From the NCBI RefSeq assembly GCF_017565745.1, contig NZ_JAGDYM010000007.1, forward strand, positions 62,001 to 126,000: a stretch of 64,000 bases of DNA. The letters are read 5' to 3'. Below, one piece after another: positions 55,597-64,000 of this stretch (position 1 is its first letter; every line of letters starts with the position of its first letter). The position numbers and the translations under genes are program-made. This stretch comes from Leucobacter weissii. GTDB lineage: Bacteria; Actinomycetota; Actinomycetes; Actinomycetales; Microbacteriaceae. Below the pieces are notes generated by a model that saw only the letters and a list, made by a program, of their open reading frames with translations, did no database searches and was not told the origin of the DNA.

Positions 55597-56895
55597 ATGG
55601 CAATTCAAGCCGCAGTCGTCGGCAAGCGGCGGATGGCGCTGCTCGGCGTCCTCCTGCTCGCCTGCACCGTCGTGTTCGCCGGCATCGCGGGGCTCGCCGG
55701 CTCCGCCCCGGCTCGCGCCCTCGACCTTCCCACCTGGGAGGACGTCGAGGCGGCGAAGAAGAACCAGGCGAGCGCGGACCGGAAGGTCAAGGAGATCGAA
55801 GGGCTGATCGCCGAGAGCGAGGTCGAACTCGAGCGGCTTCGCGAGGAGTCCGCGCGGGCCACGGAGGCGGCGAGGCAGGCCGAGCTGGCCTTCCAGGAGG
55901 CGGCCGTGAAATCGGAGACGCTCGAGGAGCAGGCGGAGGAGAGCCGCGAGGAAGCCGAAGCCGCGGCGGAGCAGGCGGCATCCTTCATCTCGCAGATGTA
56001 CCGCTCGGGAGGCGTGGACCGCAGTCTCGAACTGTTCCTCGAAACCGATGCGGACACGGCGGACGCGCTGCTCGAGCGGCTCGCGACCATGTCGAAGGCC
56101 TCCGAGCGCAACACCAAGATCTCCGAGCACGCCGAGCAGTCGATGAACACGGCCGCCTCATTGGGTGAGCAGGCCGAGGTCGCTCGCGCCGAACGCGAAC
56201 GCCTCAGCGCCGAGGCCGAGGCGCAGGCGAAGATCGCCGCCGAAGCGGCGGCGAGCCAGCTCGAGAAGATCACCGCGCAGGAAGCGCAGCAGGAAGTGCT
56301 CGAGACGCAGCTCGCCGCGCTGAAGGACACGACGACGAAGACGGTGGCGGGCTACAAGGAGCGCCTGCGCATCGAAGAGGAGCGTCGCCGCAAGGCCGAG
56401 GAAGAGGCCAGGCGGCGAGCCGAAGAGGCCGCGCGCCAGCAGAGCACCAGCGGCGGCGGTGGCGGTGGCGGCAGCACCGGTGGCGGTGGAGGCGGCAGCA
56501 CCGGCGGTGGCGGTGGGGGCGGCACCAGCAGCTCCGGCTGGGCGGTTCCGATCCCATACAGCTACATCTCGACCTACTACCAGCAGTGGTCCGGCCACAC
56601 CGGCATCGACCTGGTGAACGGCTGCGGAACCCCGATCGTCGCCGCGCGCTCCGGCACCATCGCGGGAGTGGGCTGGCTGGATCCGCTCGGCGGCAACATG
56701 ATCTATCTCGATCACAGCAGCGGCTACCAGACGCGATACGCGCACCTGAGCCGCTTCGCAGTGAGCCTGGGCCAGCACGTCAACCAGGGACAGATCATCG
56801 GATACGTGGGCACGACCGGCGCAAGCACCGGATGCCACCTGCACTACGAGGTGCTGCTCCAGGGAACGTTCCAGAACCCCATCAACTACATCTGA
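55597..56895 (+). CDS. Secreted M23 (LytM) peptidase with coiled coil
   Basis: A 432-aa cell-wall endopeptidase or activator. Signal peptide near residues 12-45 (ALLGVLLLACTVVFAGIAGLAG). A long coiled coil (about 45-285) contains FISQMYRSGGVDRSLELFLE, the motif seen in NlpD/RipC/PcsB-type proteins. A Gly/Ser linker (288-318) follows. The M23 domain has all zinc ligands: H334 and D338 in HTGIDL, H414 and H416 in GCHLHYE. Its layout is that of FtsEX-controlled hydrolases, although ftsX is not near. ATG has no strong Shine-Dalgarno. A TTGACC-like -35 lies about 45 bases upstream. Confidence 0.9.
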   Translation: MAIQAAVVGKRRMALLGVLLLACTVVFAGIAGLAGSAPARALDLPTWEDVEAAKKNQASADRKVKEIEGLIAESEVELERLREESARATEAARQAELAFQEAAVKSETLEEQAEESREEAEAAAEQAASFISQMYRSGGVDRSLELFLETDADTADALLERLATMSKASERNTKISEHAEQSMNTAASLGEQAEVARAERERLSAEAEAQAKIAAEAAASQLEKITAQEAQQEVLETQLAALKDTTTKTVAGYKERLRIEEERRRKAEEEARRRAEEAARQQSTSGGGGGGGSTGGGGGGSTGGGGGGGTSSSGWAVPIPYSYISTYYQQWSGHTGIDLVNGCGTPIVAARSGTIAGVGWLDPLGGNMIYLDHSSGYQTRYAHLSRFAVSLGQHVNQGQIIGYVGTTGASTGCHLHYEVLLQGTFQNPINYI

Positions 56896-56946
56896 GTCGA
56901 GACCCCGCAGAGCCGTGCAGCGCAGGGCCTGGCGGCCCCGCGCACG

Positions 56947-57009
56947 GCCTCAGTGTTCTTCTGCGAGGCGCTCACGCGCCTCGCAGCGCCTGAACGGCAC
57001 TGCGAGAAA
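56947..57009 (-). pseudogene. Detached duplicate of the ppa 3' end with hairpin
   Basis: Bases 56947-56983 repeat 57010-57046 (33 of 37 identical, offset 63). The copy ends ARERLAEEH then stop; the gene ends ARERLANEH. Between copy and gene, ctcgcagcgcc (56980-56990) pairs with ggcactgcgag (56996-57006) around TGAAC, 11 bp with one G-U. The order gene end, hairpin, duplicate is the same as at asd, ridA, acs and purF. Confidence 0.85.
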
Positions 57010-57012
57010 GCC

Positions 57013-57504
57013 TCAGTGCTCGTTCGCGAGGCGCTCACGCGCCTCGGCGATCAACCGCTCCGCCTCGGCGGCCGAGCCCCAGGCGTCGACCTTGACCCAC
57101 TTGCCCGGCTCCAGATCCTTGTAGTGCTCGAAGAAGTGCTCGATCTCCTTGCGGGTGTACTCCGGGATGTCGGCCACATCCTGGATGTGGGCCCAGCGCG
57201 GATCCTTGTGCTGCACCGCGACGACCTTGTCGTCGCCGCCGGCCTCGTCGCTCATCCGCAGCACGCCGACCGGGCGCACCTTCACGCCCACCCCCGGGAA
57301 CACCGGGTAGTCGAGCAGCACGAGCACGTCGAGCGGATCGCCGTCCTCGCCGAGCGTCTCCTCGAAGAAGCCGTAGTCGGCCGGATAGACGAATCCGGTG
57401 TAGAGCACCCGATCGAGGTACACGCGCCCGGTCTCGTGGTCGACCTCGTACTTGTTGCGGCTGCCCTTGGGGATCTCGATCACGGCGTCGAATGCTGCGG
57501 TCAC
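57013..57504 (-). CDS. ppa: Inorganic pyrophosphatase
   Basis: Family I soluble pyrophosphatase, 163 aa. Motifs: [50 protein letters not shown] with the metal-binding Asp cluster, and [23 protein letters not shown] 57504 ([12 protein letters not shown]) has AAGGAG 6 bases upstream; the sequence before it is unconserved. The gene is divergent from tilS, with a hairpin of the 17-nt-loop family between. Confidence 0.96.
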   Translation of the reverse strand: MTAAFDAVIEIPKGSRNKYEVDHETGRVYLDRVLYTGFVYPADYGFFEETLGEDGDPLDVLVLLDYPVFPGVGVKVRPVGVLRMSDEAGGDDKVVAVQHKDPRWAHIQDVADIPEYTRKEIEHFFEHYKDLEPGKWVKVDAWGSAAEAERLIAEARERLANEH

Positions 57505-57610
57505 GCGCGTCTCCTTGTGTTCTGTGCTCGGTGAGGTGCTCCTGACGGGCCTGCCTCTCGCCCGCTCAACCACCCTACCCCGGATGTCCTGCTCGCCGAC
57601 CCCCGGGATT

Positions 57611-57657
57611 GGACCCGTATCGCCCCTTCCCGAGGGATGAAAGGGCAGAACGGGTCC
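57611..57657. repeat. Hairpin with the conserved 17-nt loop, second copy
   Basis: Outer stem ggacccgt/acgggtcc (57611-57618 with 57650-57657), internal loop atc/aga, inner stem gccc/gggc and a 17-nt loop CTTCCCGAGGGATGAAA. The loop length, its CTTCCC start and GAAA end match the hairpin at 8376-8436. Here it lies between divergent ppa and tilS, so it is not placed as a simple terminator. Confidence 0.6.
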
Positions 57658-57727
57658 ACGCGTCGGTGCGCAGCGGGGAGCGGACGAGAGAGCAGGGGAG
57701 AGGGGAGCGAGGGGGTAGCTTGGAGGG

Positions 57728-58792
57728 GTGAGCAGCAACGAGCCTGCGCGGACCCGGGGCAGGCCGGATCCCGCCGTCGCCGAGATCCGGGTCGCGGTGC
57801 GGCACGCGCTCGGCGAGCTGCGGGGCGGCCAGCCTCTCGGCGACGAGGATAGCGAGCAGCGGGATCCGGGGCCGCTCGTGCTCGTCGCGCTCTCCGGCGG
57901 GGCCGACTCGCTCGCCCTCGCGGCGGCGCTCGCCTTCGAGGCCCCGCGTCTCGGCTGGCGCGCCGGGGCGGCGGTGGTGGATCACGGCCTGCAGGCGGCG
58001 TCGGCGACGGTGGCGGCGCGGGCGGCTGATCAGGCGCGCCGACTGGGGCTCGGTCCCGTCGTCGTGCGGCGGGTCGCGGTGCCGACGGACGCCCCCGACG
58101 GCCCCGAGGGCGCGGCGCGCGCGGCGCGGTACGCGGCGCTCGAGTCCGCTCGAGTCGAGCTGGGCGCCGATGCGCTGCTGACGGCCCACACCCGCGACGA
58201 CCAGGCCGAGCAGGTGCTGCTCGCGCTCGCGCGCGGCTCGGGCACGCGCGCACTCGCGGGCATCCCGCCGCGGCGCGGGCCGATCCTGAGGCCGCTGCTC
58301 GCGGTGAGCCGCGAACGCACCGAGCGCGCCTGCCTCGCCCAGGGACTCGAGCCCTGGCGCGATCCGCACAACTCGGATCCGTCGTTCGCGCGCTCGCGCG
58401 TGCGGGAGCGGATCATCCCCCTGCTCGAACAGGAGATCGGCCCGGGCGTCGCCGCGAACCTCGCCCGCACCGCCGAACTCGCGCGCGAGGACGCCGATGC
58501 GCTCGACGCTCTCGCCGAGGAGCGGACCGCGGCGGCCGCCGGGGTCGTGATCCGGGGCGACGGCGAGGCGTCGATCGCGGTCGCCGACCTGGCCGCCCGA
58601 CCCCCCGCGATCCGCAACCGCATCATCCGGGCCGTCGCCGCCGAGCTCGGCTCGCAGCTCGGACGGGTGCACACCACCGCGGTCGCCGCGCTCGCCGTCG
58701 ACTGGCGCGGGCAGGGGCCGATCCACGCGCCCGGTCTCGTGGCGCATCGCCGCGGGGGCCGGCTGGTCCTCCGTGCGACGCGCCTCGATTGA
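57728..58792 (+). CDS. tilS: tRNA(Ile)-lysidine synthase
   Basis: A 354-aa ATP-dependent enzyme that changes C34 of the CAU-anticodon tRNA-Ile to lysidine. The PP-loop [21 protein letters not shown] starts near residue 56. [38 protein letters not shown] and [15 protein letters not shown] follow. The C-terminal domain is short, as in actinobacteria. GTG 57728 lies 6 bases after TAGCTT. hpt and ftsH follow, a conserved order. Confidence 0.95.
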   Translation: MSSNEPARTRGRPDPAVAEIRVAVRHALGELRGGQPLGDEDSEQRDPGPLVLVALSGGADSLALAAALAFEAPRLGWRAGAAVVDHGLQAASATVAARAADQARRLGLGPVVVRRVAVPTDAPDGPEGAARAARYAALESARVELGADALLTAHTRDDQAEQVLLALARGSGTRALAGIPPRRGPILRPLLAVSRERTERACLAQGLEPWRDPHNSDPSFARSRVRERIIPLLEQEIGPGVAANLARTAELAREDADALDALAEERTAAAAGVVIRGDGEASIAVADLAARPPAIRNRIIRAVAAELGSQLGRVHTTAVAALAVDWRGQGPIHAPGLVAHRRGGRLVLRATRLD

Positions 58793-58885
58793 GGCGGCCG
58801 TGTCATCCGGCAGTCGTGGGGCGTTTCGGGCGGCACGGGCCCCCGCTGCCGCCGGATCAACGTGGGCGGGCGATACGATTGGCGC

Positions 58886-59443
58886 ATGGACGCGAACAGC
58901 CTGGGCGACGACCTCGCGCGGATCCTGGTGACCGAGGCCGAGCTGAAGACCCGCCTCGCCGAGCTGGCGCGCGCGATCGAGGCGGACTACTCCGCCGACG
59001 AGCCGCCCCTGCTCGTGGGGGTCCTCAAGGGCGCCGTCATGGTGATGGCCGATCTGGCTCGGGAGCTCCGCTTCCACGCGGAGATGGACTGGATGGCGGT
59101 GTCGTCCTACGGCGCGAGCACCAAGTCGAGCGGCGTGGTGCGGATCCTCAAGGATCTCGACACCGAGATCGCTGGCCGCGACGTGCTCATCGTCGAGGAC
59201 ATCATCGACTCCGGGCTGACCCTCTCCTGGCTGCAGGAGAATCTCGCGTCGCGCGGGGCGCGCTCCGTGCGCATCTGCACGATGCTCCGCAAGCCCGACG
59301 CCGCCAAGGTCGAGGTCGACGTCGCCTACGTCGGCTTCGACATCCCCACCGACTTCGTGGTGGGATACGGGCTCGACTACGCGGAGCGCTACCGCAACCT
59401 GCGCGACGTCGCGGTGCTCGCCGAGCACGTCTACGCGGAATAG
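58886..59443 (+). CDS. hpt: Hypoxanthine phosphoribosyltransferase
   Basis: Purine salvage enzyme of 185 aa. PPLLVGVLKGAVMVMADLAREL carries the PPi loop, WMAVSSYGASTKSSGVVRIL the flexible loop, and VLIVEDIIDSGLTLSWL the PRPP-binding motif near residue 100. VGYGLDYAERYRNL is the C-terminal base-contact region. ATG 58886 is preceded by TACGAT with 6 bases between; an ATG 24 bases upstream would fall before the -10 box. Confidence 0.95.
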   Translation: MDANSLGDDLARILVTEAELKTRLAELARAIEADYSADEPPLLVGVLKGAVMVMADLARELRFHAEMDWMAVSSYGASTKSSGVVRILKDLDTEIAGRDVLIVEDIIDSGLTLSWLQENLASRGARSVRICTMLRKPDAAKVEVDVAYVGFDIPTDFVVGYGLDYAERYRNLRDVAVLAEHVYAE

Positions 59444-59539
59444 TCCGCGCGCGGTGTCCGCCTCCAGCGGACGCACAGCGGCGATGTCGGCGGCGGCGGC
59501 TACGCTTGGGGCAGTTCACCACCCCAGAAAGGCCGCACA

Positions 59540-61627
59540 TTGGCTGAAACCGCAAACAAGGGATCGACGGCGAAGAGGCTGTTCAAGGGCCCGCTGCTCT
59601 ACCTGATCCTGGCCCCGCTCATCGTCCTGCTCGGCTGGAGCCTGCTGTCGGGATCCGGGGTGCGCGAGATCACCACTCAGCGCGGCCTCGAGGTGCTCGA
59701 CTCCGGCACGGTGTCGAAGGCCGAGATCATCGACGGGGATCAGCGGGTCAACCTGACGCTCTCGGAGGCCGACTCCGAGACGGGGGCGACGGAGCTGTTC
59801 TTCTACTACGTCTCGCAGCGCGGGGACGCGGTGGTGGAGGCGGTCACCGCCGCGAAGCCCGCGGACGGGTACAACGACAAGGTGCCCCAGCCCAACGCGC
59901 TCTGGTCGATCCTGGGCTTCCTGCTGCCGCTGCTGCTGATCGGCCTCTTCTTCTGGTGGATGCTCTCCTCGATGCAGGGGGGCGGCAACAAGGTGATGCA
60001 GTTCGGCAAGTCGCGCGCCAAGCTCATCTCGAAGGACACGCCCAAGGTCACCTTCGCCGACGTGGCGGGCTCGGACGAGGCCGTCGACGAGCTCTACGAG
60101 ATCAAGGACTTCCTGGAGGACGCCTCGAGATTCCAGGCGGTCGGCGCCCGCATCCCGAAGGGCGTCCTGCTCTACGGCCCCCCCGGCACGGGCAAGACCC
60201 TGCTCGCGCGCGCGGTCGCGGGCGAGGCCGGGGTACCCTTCTACTCGATCTCCGGCTCGGACTTCGTCGAGATGTTCGTCGGCGTGGGCGCCAGCCGCGT
60301 GCGCGATCTGTTCAAGGAGGCGAAAGCGAACGCTCCGGCGATCATCTTCGTCGACGAGATCGACGCCGTCGGGCAGCGCCGCGGGCAGGGCATGGGCGGC
60401 GGGCACGACGAGCGCGAGCAGACGCTCAACCAGCTGCTGGTCGAGATGGACGGCTTCGACCCGAAGACCAACGTGATCCTGATCGCGGCCACCAACCGGC
60501 CGGACATGCTCGACCCGGCGCTGCTGCGACCCGGACGCTTCGATCGGCAGATCGGCGTGGACGCGCCGGACATGAAGGGCCGCCGCGCCATTCTCGAGGT
60601 CCACGCCAAGGGCAAGCCGCTCTCGAAGAACGTCGACCTCGACGTGGTGGCGCGCAAGACCCCCGGCTTCTCGGGCGCCGACCTCGCGAACGTGCTCAAC
60701 GAGGCGGCGCTGCTCACGGCGCGCTCGAACGCCCAGCTGATCGACAACCGGGCGCTCGACGAGGCGATCGACCGGGTCATCGCGGGCCCGCAGCGGCGCA
60801 CGCGGGTGATGAAGGACCGCGAGAAGCTCATCACGGCCTACCACGAGGGCGGGCACGCGCTCGTGGCGGCGGCGCTCAACCACACCGACCCGGTGACGAA
60901 GATCACGATTCTGCCCCGCGGCCGTGCCCTGGGATACACGATGGTGATTCCGCTCGAAGACAAGTACTCGGTCTCGCGCAACGAGCTGCAGGACCAGATC
61001 GCCTACGCGCTCGGCGGCCGTGTCGCGGAGGAGCTGGTCTTCCACGATCCCACCACCGGCGCGGGCAACGACATCGAGAAGGCGACCGGGACCGCGCGCA
61101 AGATGGTGACCGACTACGGCATGTCGGCCTCCCTGGGTCCGGTCAAGCTGGGGCAGGCGCAGGCTTCGCCGTATCTCGGCGAGTTCGGCAGCACCCGTGA
61201 CTACAGCGAGGGCGTGGCCGTGTCGCTGGACGCGGAGGTCCGCGCGATCATCGAGCAGGGGCACGACGAGGCCTACCGGGCGCTCGTGAGCAACCGGGCG
61301 GTGCTCGACCGCCTCGCCGGGGAGCTGATGGAGAAGGAGACGCTGGACCATCTCCAGATCGCGGAGATCTTCGCCGACGTGGTGAAGCTGCCTCCGCGGC
61401 CGCAGTGGCTCTCGAGCGCCGACCGCCCGGTCAGCGATCTCCCGCCCATCGAGGTGCCCAAGATCGTCCGCACCGACGGGCCGCTCGAGCAGACCGGCGC
61501 CGCCGAGGCTCACGACGAAACCGAGGCCCCCGACGGGAACGAGGCCCCCGACCCGGCCGAGCACGGCTCGATCGGGCGGGAACCCGGGAGCGGCGGTCCG
61601 GCGGACACGGAGCCGAAGCAGCCGTGA
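59540..61627 (+). CDS. ftsH: ATP-dependent zinc metalloprotease FtsH
   Basis: A 695-aa membrane protease. TM1 is near residues 18-36 and TM2 near 113-135 ([19 protein letters not shown]), with an extracytoplasmic domain between. The AAA domain has GPPGTGKT near 213, [12 protein letters not shown] (Walker B) and the SRH segment [21 protein letters not shown]. The zinc site is HEGGH at about residue 435. The C-terminal tail after residue 630 is acidic, rich in Pro, Glu and Asp. It starts at TTG behind AGAAAGG. folE overlaps its end (GTGA). Confidence 0.96.
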   Translation: MAETANKGSTAKRLFKGPLLYLILAPLIVLLGWSLLSGSGVREITTQRGLEVLDSGTVSKAEIIDGDQRVNLTLSEADSETGATELFFYYVSQRGDAVVEAVTAAKPADGYNDKVPQPNALWSILGFLLPLLLIGLFFWWMLSSMQGGGNKVMQFGKSRAKLISKDTPKVTFADVAGSDEAVDELYEIKDFLEDASRFQAVGARIPKGVLLYGPPGTGKTLLARAVAGEAGVPFYSISGSDFVEMFVGVGASRVRDLFKEAKANAPAIIFVDEIDAVGQRRGQGMGGGHDEREQTLNQLLVEMDGFDPKTNVILIAATNRPDMLDPALLRPGRFDRQIGVDAPDMKGRRAILEVHAKGKPLSKNVDLDVVARKTPGFSGADLANVLNEAALLTARSNAQLIDNRALDEAIDRVIAGPQRRTRVMKDREKLITAYHEGGHALVAAALNHTDPVTKITILPRGRALGYTMVIPLEDKYSVSRNELQDQIAYALGGRVAEELVFHDPTTGAGNDIEKATGTARKMVTDYGMSASLGPVKLGQAQASPYLGEFGSTRDYSEGVAVSLDAEVRAIIEQGHDEAYRALVSNRAVLDRLAGELMEKETLDHLQIAEIFADVVKLPPRPQWLSSADRPVSDLPPIEVPKIVRTDGPLEQTGAAEAHDETEAPDGNEAPDPAEHGSIGREPGSGGPADTEPKQP

Positions 61628-62202
61628 GCGCACGCGTCGATCGACAGCGCGTCGCCGCGGCGGTGCGCGAGCTGCTCAGCGCGATCGGCGAGGATCCCGA
61701 CGACGAGGCGTTCTCCCAGACCCCCGCCCGGGTGGCGGAGGCCTACGCCGAGTTCTTCGCGGGGGTGGGCGCGGATCCGCTCGTGCACCTGCGCGATGCG
61801 GTCCCCGTCGGAGAGCAGACCGGCGAGCTGGTGATCGTGCGCGATATCGCGCTGCGCTCGGTGTGCGAGCACCACCTGCTGCCGTTCCGCGGCCGGGCCC
61901 ATGTGGCCTACCGGCCGGGCAGGAGGGTCGTCGGCCTGGGGGCCATCCCGCGCGTCGTGGAGACGCTGGCCGCGCGCCCGCAGCTCCAGGAACGGCTGGG
62001 GGAGCAGATCGCCGAGGCGATCGAGGCCGGACTGGAGCCGGAGGGGGTGCTGGTGGTGCTCGAAGCGTCGCACGGCTGCGTCGCCGACCGGGGCGTGCGG
62101 CAGACCGAGGCTCTCGCCGTCTCGCTGGCCTCGCGGGGATCGCTCGCCCGCTCCGGAGAGCGAGCCGAGGTGCTGGCGCTGATCGGGGCGGATCGTGCCT
62201 GA
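61624..62202 (+). CDS. folE: GTP cyclohydrolase I
   Basis: First step of folate synthesis, 192 aa. [24 protein letters not shown] is the N-terminal helix pair. The zinc and substrate region is [22 protein letters not shown], with Cys and His ligands, and [14 protein letters not shown] provides the second Cys. GTG 61624 overlaps the ftsH stop by 4 bases, and its own end overlaps folP by 8 bases. The ftsH-folE-folP-folB-folK order is conserved in actinobacteria. Confidence 0.96.
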   Translation: MSARVDRQRVAAAVRELLSAIGEDPDDEAFSQTPARVAEAYAEFFAGVGADPLVHLRDAVPVGEQTGELVIVRDIALRSVCEHHLLPFRGRAHVAYRPGRRVVGLGAIPRVVETLAARPQLQERLGEQIAEAIEAGLEPEGVLVVLEASHGCVADRGVRQTEALAVSLASRGSLARSGERAEVLALIGADRA

Positions 62203-63559
62203 ACGGATCGTGCAGCACGGGCGGGTCCCCGACGCGCCGCCCGGCCTCGCGCGAGACGGCGCCCGCCCGCTCGTGCTCGGGATCCTCAACGTCACGCCCG
62301 ACTCGTTCAGCGACGGCGGCAGATTCCTCGCGACCGGGGCCGCCGTCGCCCGCGGTCTGGAACTGGCCGCGCAGGGCGCCGACGTGGTCGACGTCGGCGG
62401 CGAGTCGACGCGTCCCGGGGCCGCTCCCGTGCCGCCCGCCGAGGAGCAGAGACGGGTGGTGCCGGTCGTCGAGGCGCTCGCCTCGCACGGCGTCGCCGTG
62501 TCGATCGACACGCTGCACGCCGAGACCGCCCGGGCCGCCGTCGCCGCCGGAGCGAGCATCGTCAACGACGTCTCCGGAGGACTGCACGATCCCGCGATGC
62601 ACGGGGTCGTGGCCGACGCGGGCGTCACCTATATCGCGATGCACTGGAGAGGCATCCCGGATCCGGCGCACCGCCGCTCCGGCTACGCCGACGTCGTGCT
62701 CGAGGTGGCCGACGAGCTGGCCCGCCTGGCGGAGGCCGCCGTCTCCGCGGGAATCGCCCCCGAGCGGATCGTGCTCGATCCCGGCCTCGGATTCGACAAG
62801 ACCGCGGAGCAGGGGTGGCGACTGCTGGCCGGTATCCCGGAACTCCGCAGGCTCGGACATCCGGTGCTCGTCGGGATCTCCCGCAAGCGGATGATCGCCG
62901 AGACCCTGGCGGCCTCCCGGGTGTCCCCGGCCGGCGCGGCGCCTCCGTCGGGTTCCTCGAGACCGACGGAGGCCGGGTCCGAGCGCGACCTCGATCTCGG
63001 CACCGCGGTGGTCAGCGCGCTCGCCGCCGGTGCCGGCGTCTGGGGCGTGCGGGTGCACGAGGCGGCGTCGACGGCTCGCGCGCTCGCCGTATCGGAGGCC
63101 TGGGCCGCGGGCCGGCGGTCCTCCGGCCCCGCGCCCGTCGCGCCCATCCGGGCGGGCGGAGCCGACCGCATCGCCCTGACCGGGCTCGAGGTCTTCGCGC
63201 ACCACGGCGTGTACGCCGACGAGCGGGCGAACGGGCAGAGATTCCTCATCGACGCGGAGCTGAGCCTCGACCTGGCGCCGGCCGCGGGCGGGGACGACCT
63301 CGCCGCGACGGTGCACTACGGCGAACTGGCGGAGGCCATCGTGGCCGCGGTCCGGCGGGACCCGGTCGACCTCATCGAGACCGTCGCCGAGCGCGTGGCC
63401 GAGGTCGCGCTCGGCTTCGGCCGGGTGTCCGAGGCGCGCGTGACGGTGCACAAACCGGACGCCCCCATCCGAGCCGAGTTCGCCGACGTGTCGGTCACGG
63501 TGGTGCGAGAGGCTCACGGAACGCCCCACGCGCGCGAGCAGCACGGAGGCGCGCCATGA
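62195..63559 (+). CDS. folP: Dihydropteroate synthase fused to dihydroneopterin aldolase
   Basis: A 454-aa fusion of two folate enzymes. Residues 1-300 are DHPS: LVLGILNVTPDSFSDGGRF, VVDVGGESTRPGAAPVPP, GASIVNDVSGG, LDPGLGFDKTAEQGW and LVGISRKRMIAETL. Residues 320-440 are FolB: DRIALTGLEVFAHHGVYADERANGQ with a catalytic Glu/Tyr-containing pocket, then VHYGELAEAIV and ETVAERVAEVAL. No stop or frame change separates them; in most relatives folB is a separate gene after folP. It overlaps folE at the start and folK at the end (ATGA). The linker (about 235-260 and 295-320) is Pro/Ser/Ala-rich. Confidence 0.9.
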   Translation: MPERIVQHGRVPDAPPGLARDGARPLVLGILNVTPDSFSDGGRFLATGAAVARGLELAAQGADVVDVGGESTRPGAAPVPPAEEQRRVVPVVEALASHGVAVSIDTLHAETARAAVAAGASIVNDVSGGLHDPAMHGVVADAGVTYIAMHWRGIPDPAHRRSGYADVVLEVADELARLAEAAVSAGIAPERIVLDPGLGFDKTAEQGWRLLAGIPELRRLGHPVLVGISRKRMIAETLAASRVSPAGAAPPSGSSRPTEAGSERDLDLGTAVVSALAAGAGVWGVRVHEAASTARALAVSEAWAAGRRSSGPAPVAPIRAGGADRIALTGLEVFAHHGVYADERANGQRFLIDAELSLDLAPAAGGDDLAATVHYGELAEAIVAAVRRDPVDLIETVAERVAEVALGFGRVSEARVTVHKPDAPIRAEFADVSVTVVREAHGTPHAREQHGGAP

Positions 63560-64000
63560 TCGCGCAGATCGTCCCGATCCTCCTCGCCTTCGGCGCCAAC
63601 CTCGGCGATCGGCGGAGCGCGATCGCATCCGCCCAGCGGGAGATCGGGGCGGCGCCCGGCGTGCGCGCGCTCCGGGCCTCCCCTCTGCGGGAGACCGTGG
63701 CGCTCACGGTCGACGGGCCGGACCCCGATGCGCCCCGCTACCTGAACGGCGTCGCGCTCGCGGAGACCTCGCTGAACCCCCATGAGCTGCTCGACCTGCT
63801 CCAGGCCGTCGAGGCCCGGCACGGCCGCGCGCGCGGCAGCGATCCCGCCGATCGCTGGGCCGACCGCACGCTCGACGTCGACCTGATCCTCTACGGCGGG
63901 CGGGTGGTCGCCGATGAGCGACTGACCGTGCCGCACCCGCGCGCGCACGAGCGCGACTTCGTGCTCTCGCCCTGGCTCGACCTCGACCCGGACGCGGTGC
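63556..64000 (+). CDS. folK: 6-hydroxymethyl-7,8-dihydropterin pyrophosphokinase (partial)
   Basis: The first 148 codons of HPPK, cut by the window end. LAFGANLGDRRSAIASAQREI is the N-terminal start, followed by YLNGVALAETSLNPHELLDLLQAVEARHGRAR and the signature RWADRTLDVDLILYGGRVV with the Mg-binding Asp pair. VPHPRAHERDFVLSPWLDL is the C-terminal signature. ATG overlaps the end of the folP-folB gene (ATGA). Confidence 0.93.
   Translation, partial: MIAQIVPILLAFGANLGDRRSAIASAQREIGAAPGVRALRASPLRETVALTVDGPDPDAPRYLNGVALAETSLNPHELLDLLQAVEARHGRARGSDPADRWADRTLDVDLILYGGRVVADERLTVPHPRAHERDFVLSPWLDLDPDAV

Noticed and set aside
56440-56535. Gly/Ser-coding repeats in the M23 peptidase as a separate repeat element
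   Set aside because: They are an in-frame flexible linker between coiled coil and catalytic domain, common in this protein type.

Overview
The window is high-GC actinobacterial chromosome. Gene content and order (dnaX-recR, lysC-asd, acs next to a tad locus next to topA-tmk, small-type purL with purQ and purS, DUF4244, DUF3073, PASTA-tailed PonA) fit the Micrococcales. My best guess is Microbacteriaceae, Leucobacter-like; the genus is an inference. At least nine genes start 6-7 nt after a TANNNT-type -10 box, which suggests many leaderless mRNAs.

Layout. 1-3.7 kb: dnaX tail, recR, then lysC and asd (aspartate pathway; lysC carries an internal start for a beta subunit). 3.8-10.6 kb: phosphoesterase, class A PBP, a 57-aa protein with ridA, acetyl-CoA synthetase. 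10.7-14.5 kb: compact tad pilus locus ending in a TadE-like/M23 peptidase fusion. 14.6-19.5 kb: topA, tmk, a secreted protein, and a guanidinium exporter behind a guanidine-III riboswitch. 19.6-31.5 kb: dispersed purine genes (purL, purQ, purS, purC, purD, purF, purM) with a glyoxalase-family gene, a sterol-carrier-like gene, small membrane genes and tatA between them. 31.5-38.8 kb: DUF3073, an exported protein, DUF445, an RND-type exporter, a DEAD-box helicase. 38.8-41.3 kb: MmgE/PrpD plus a phosphosulfolactate-synthase (ComA) family gene behind a promoter holding two palindromes. 41.3-49.4 kb: an approximately 8-kb island of three large secreted proteins, bounded by comA and a duplicated comA 3' end. 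49.5-56.9 kb: MetY-like and PatB/MalY-like PLP enzymes, SulP transporter, PPK2, M23 peptidase. 57-64 kb: ppa, tilS, hpt, ftsH, folE, a folP-folB fusion, and a folK cut by the window edge.

The most unusual signal is a repeated architecture at gene ends: gene stop codon, then a strong hairpin, then a second detached copy of the same gene's 3' end with its own stop. It occurs at asd, the phosphoesterase, ridA, acs, purF, ppa and comA. Three hairpins share an inner 10-bp stem capped by GAAA, two of them inside an outer stem with a TTCGA spacer. At comA the same layout encloses the 8-kb island. I see no transposase or integrase in the window, so the mechanism is open. Two other intergenic hairpin families, one with a 17-nt loop and one 51 bp long, each occur twice.

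No tRNA, rRNA or CRISPR array was seen.
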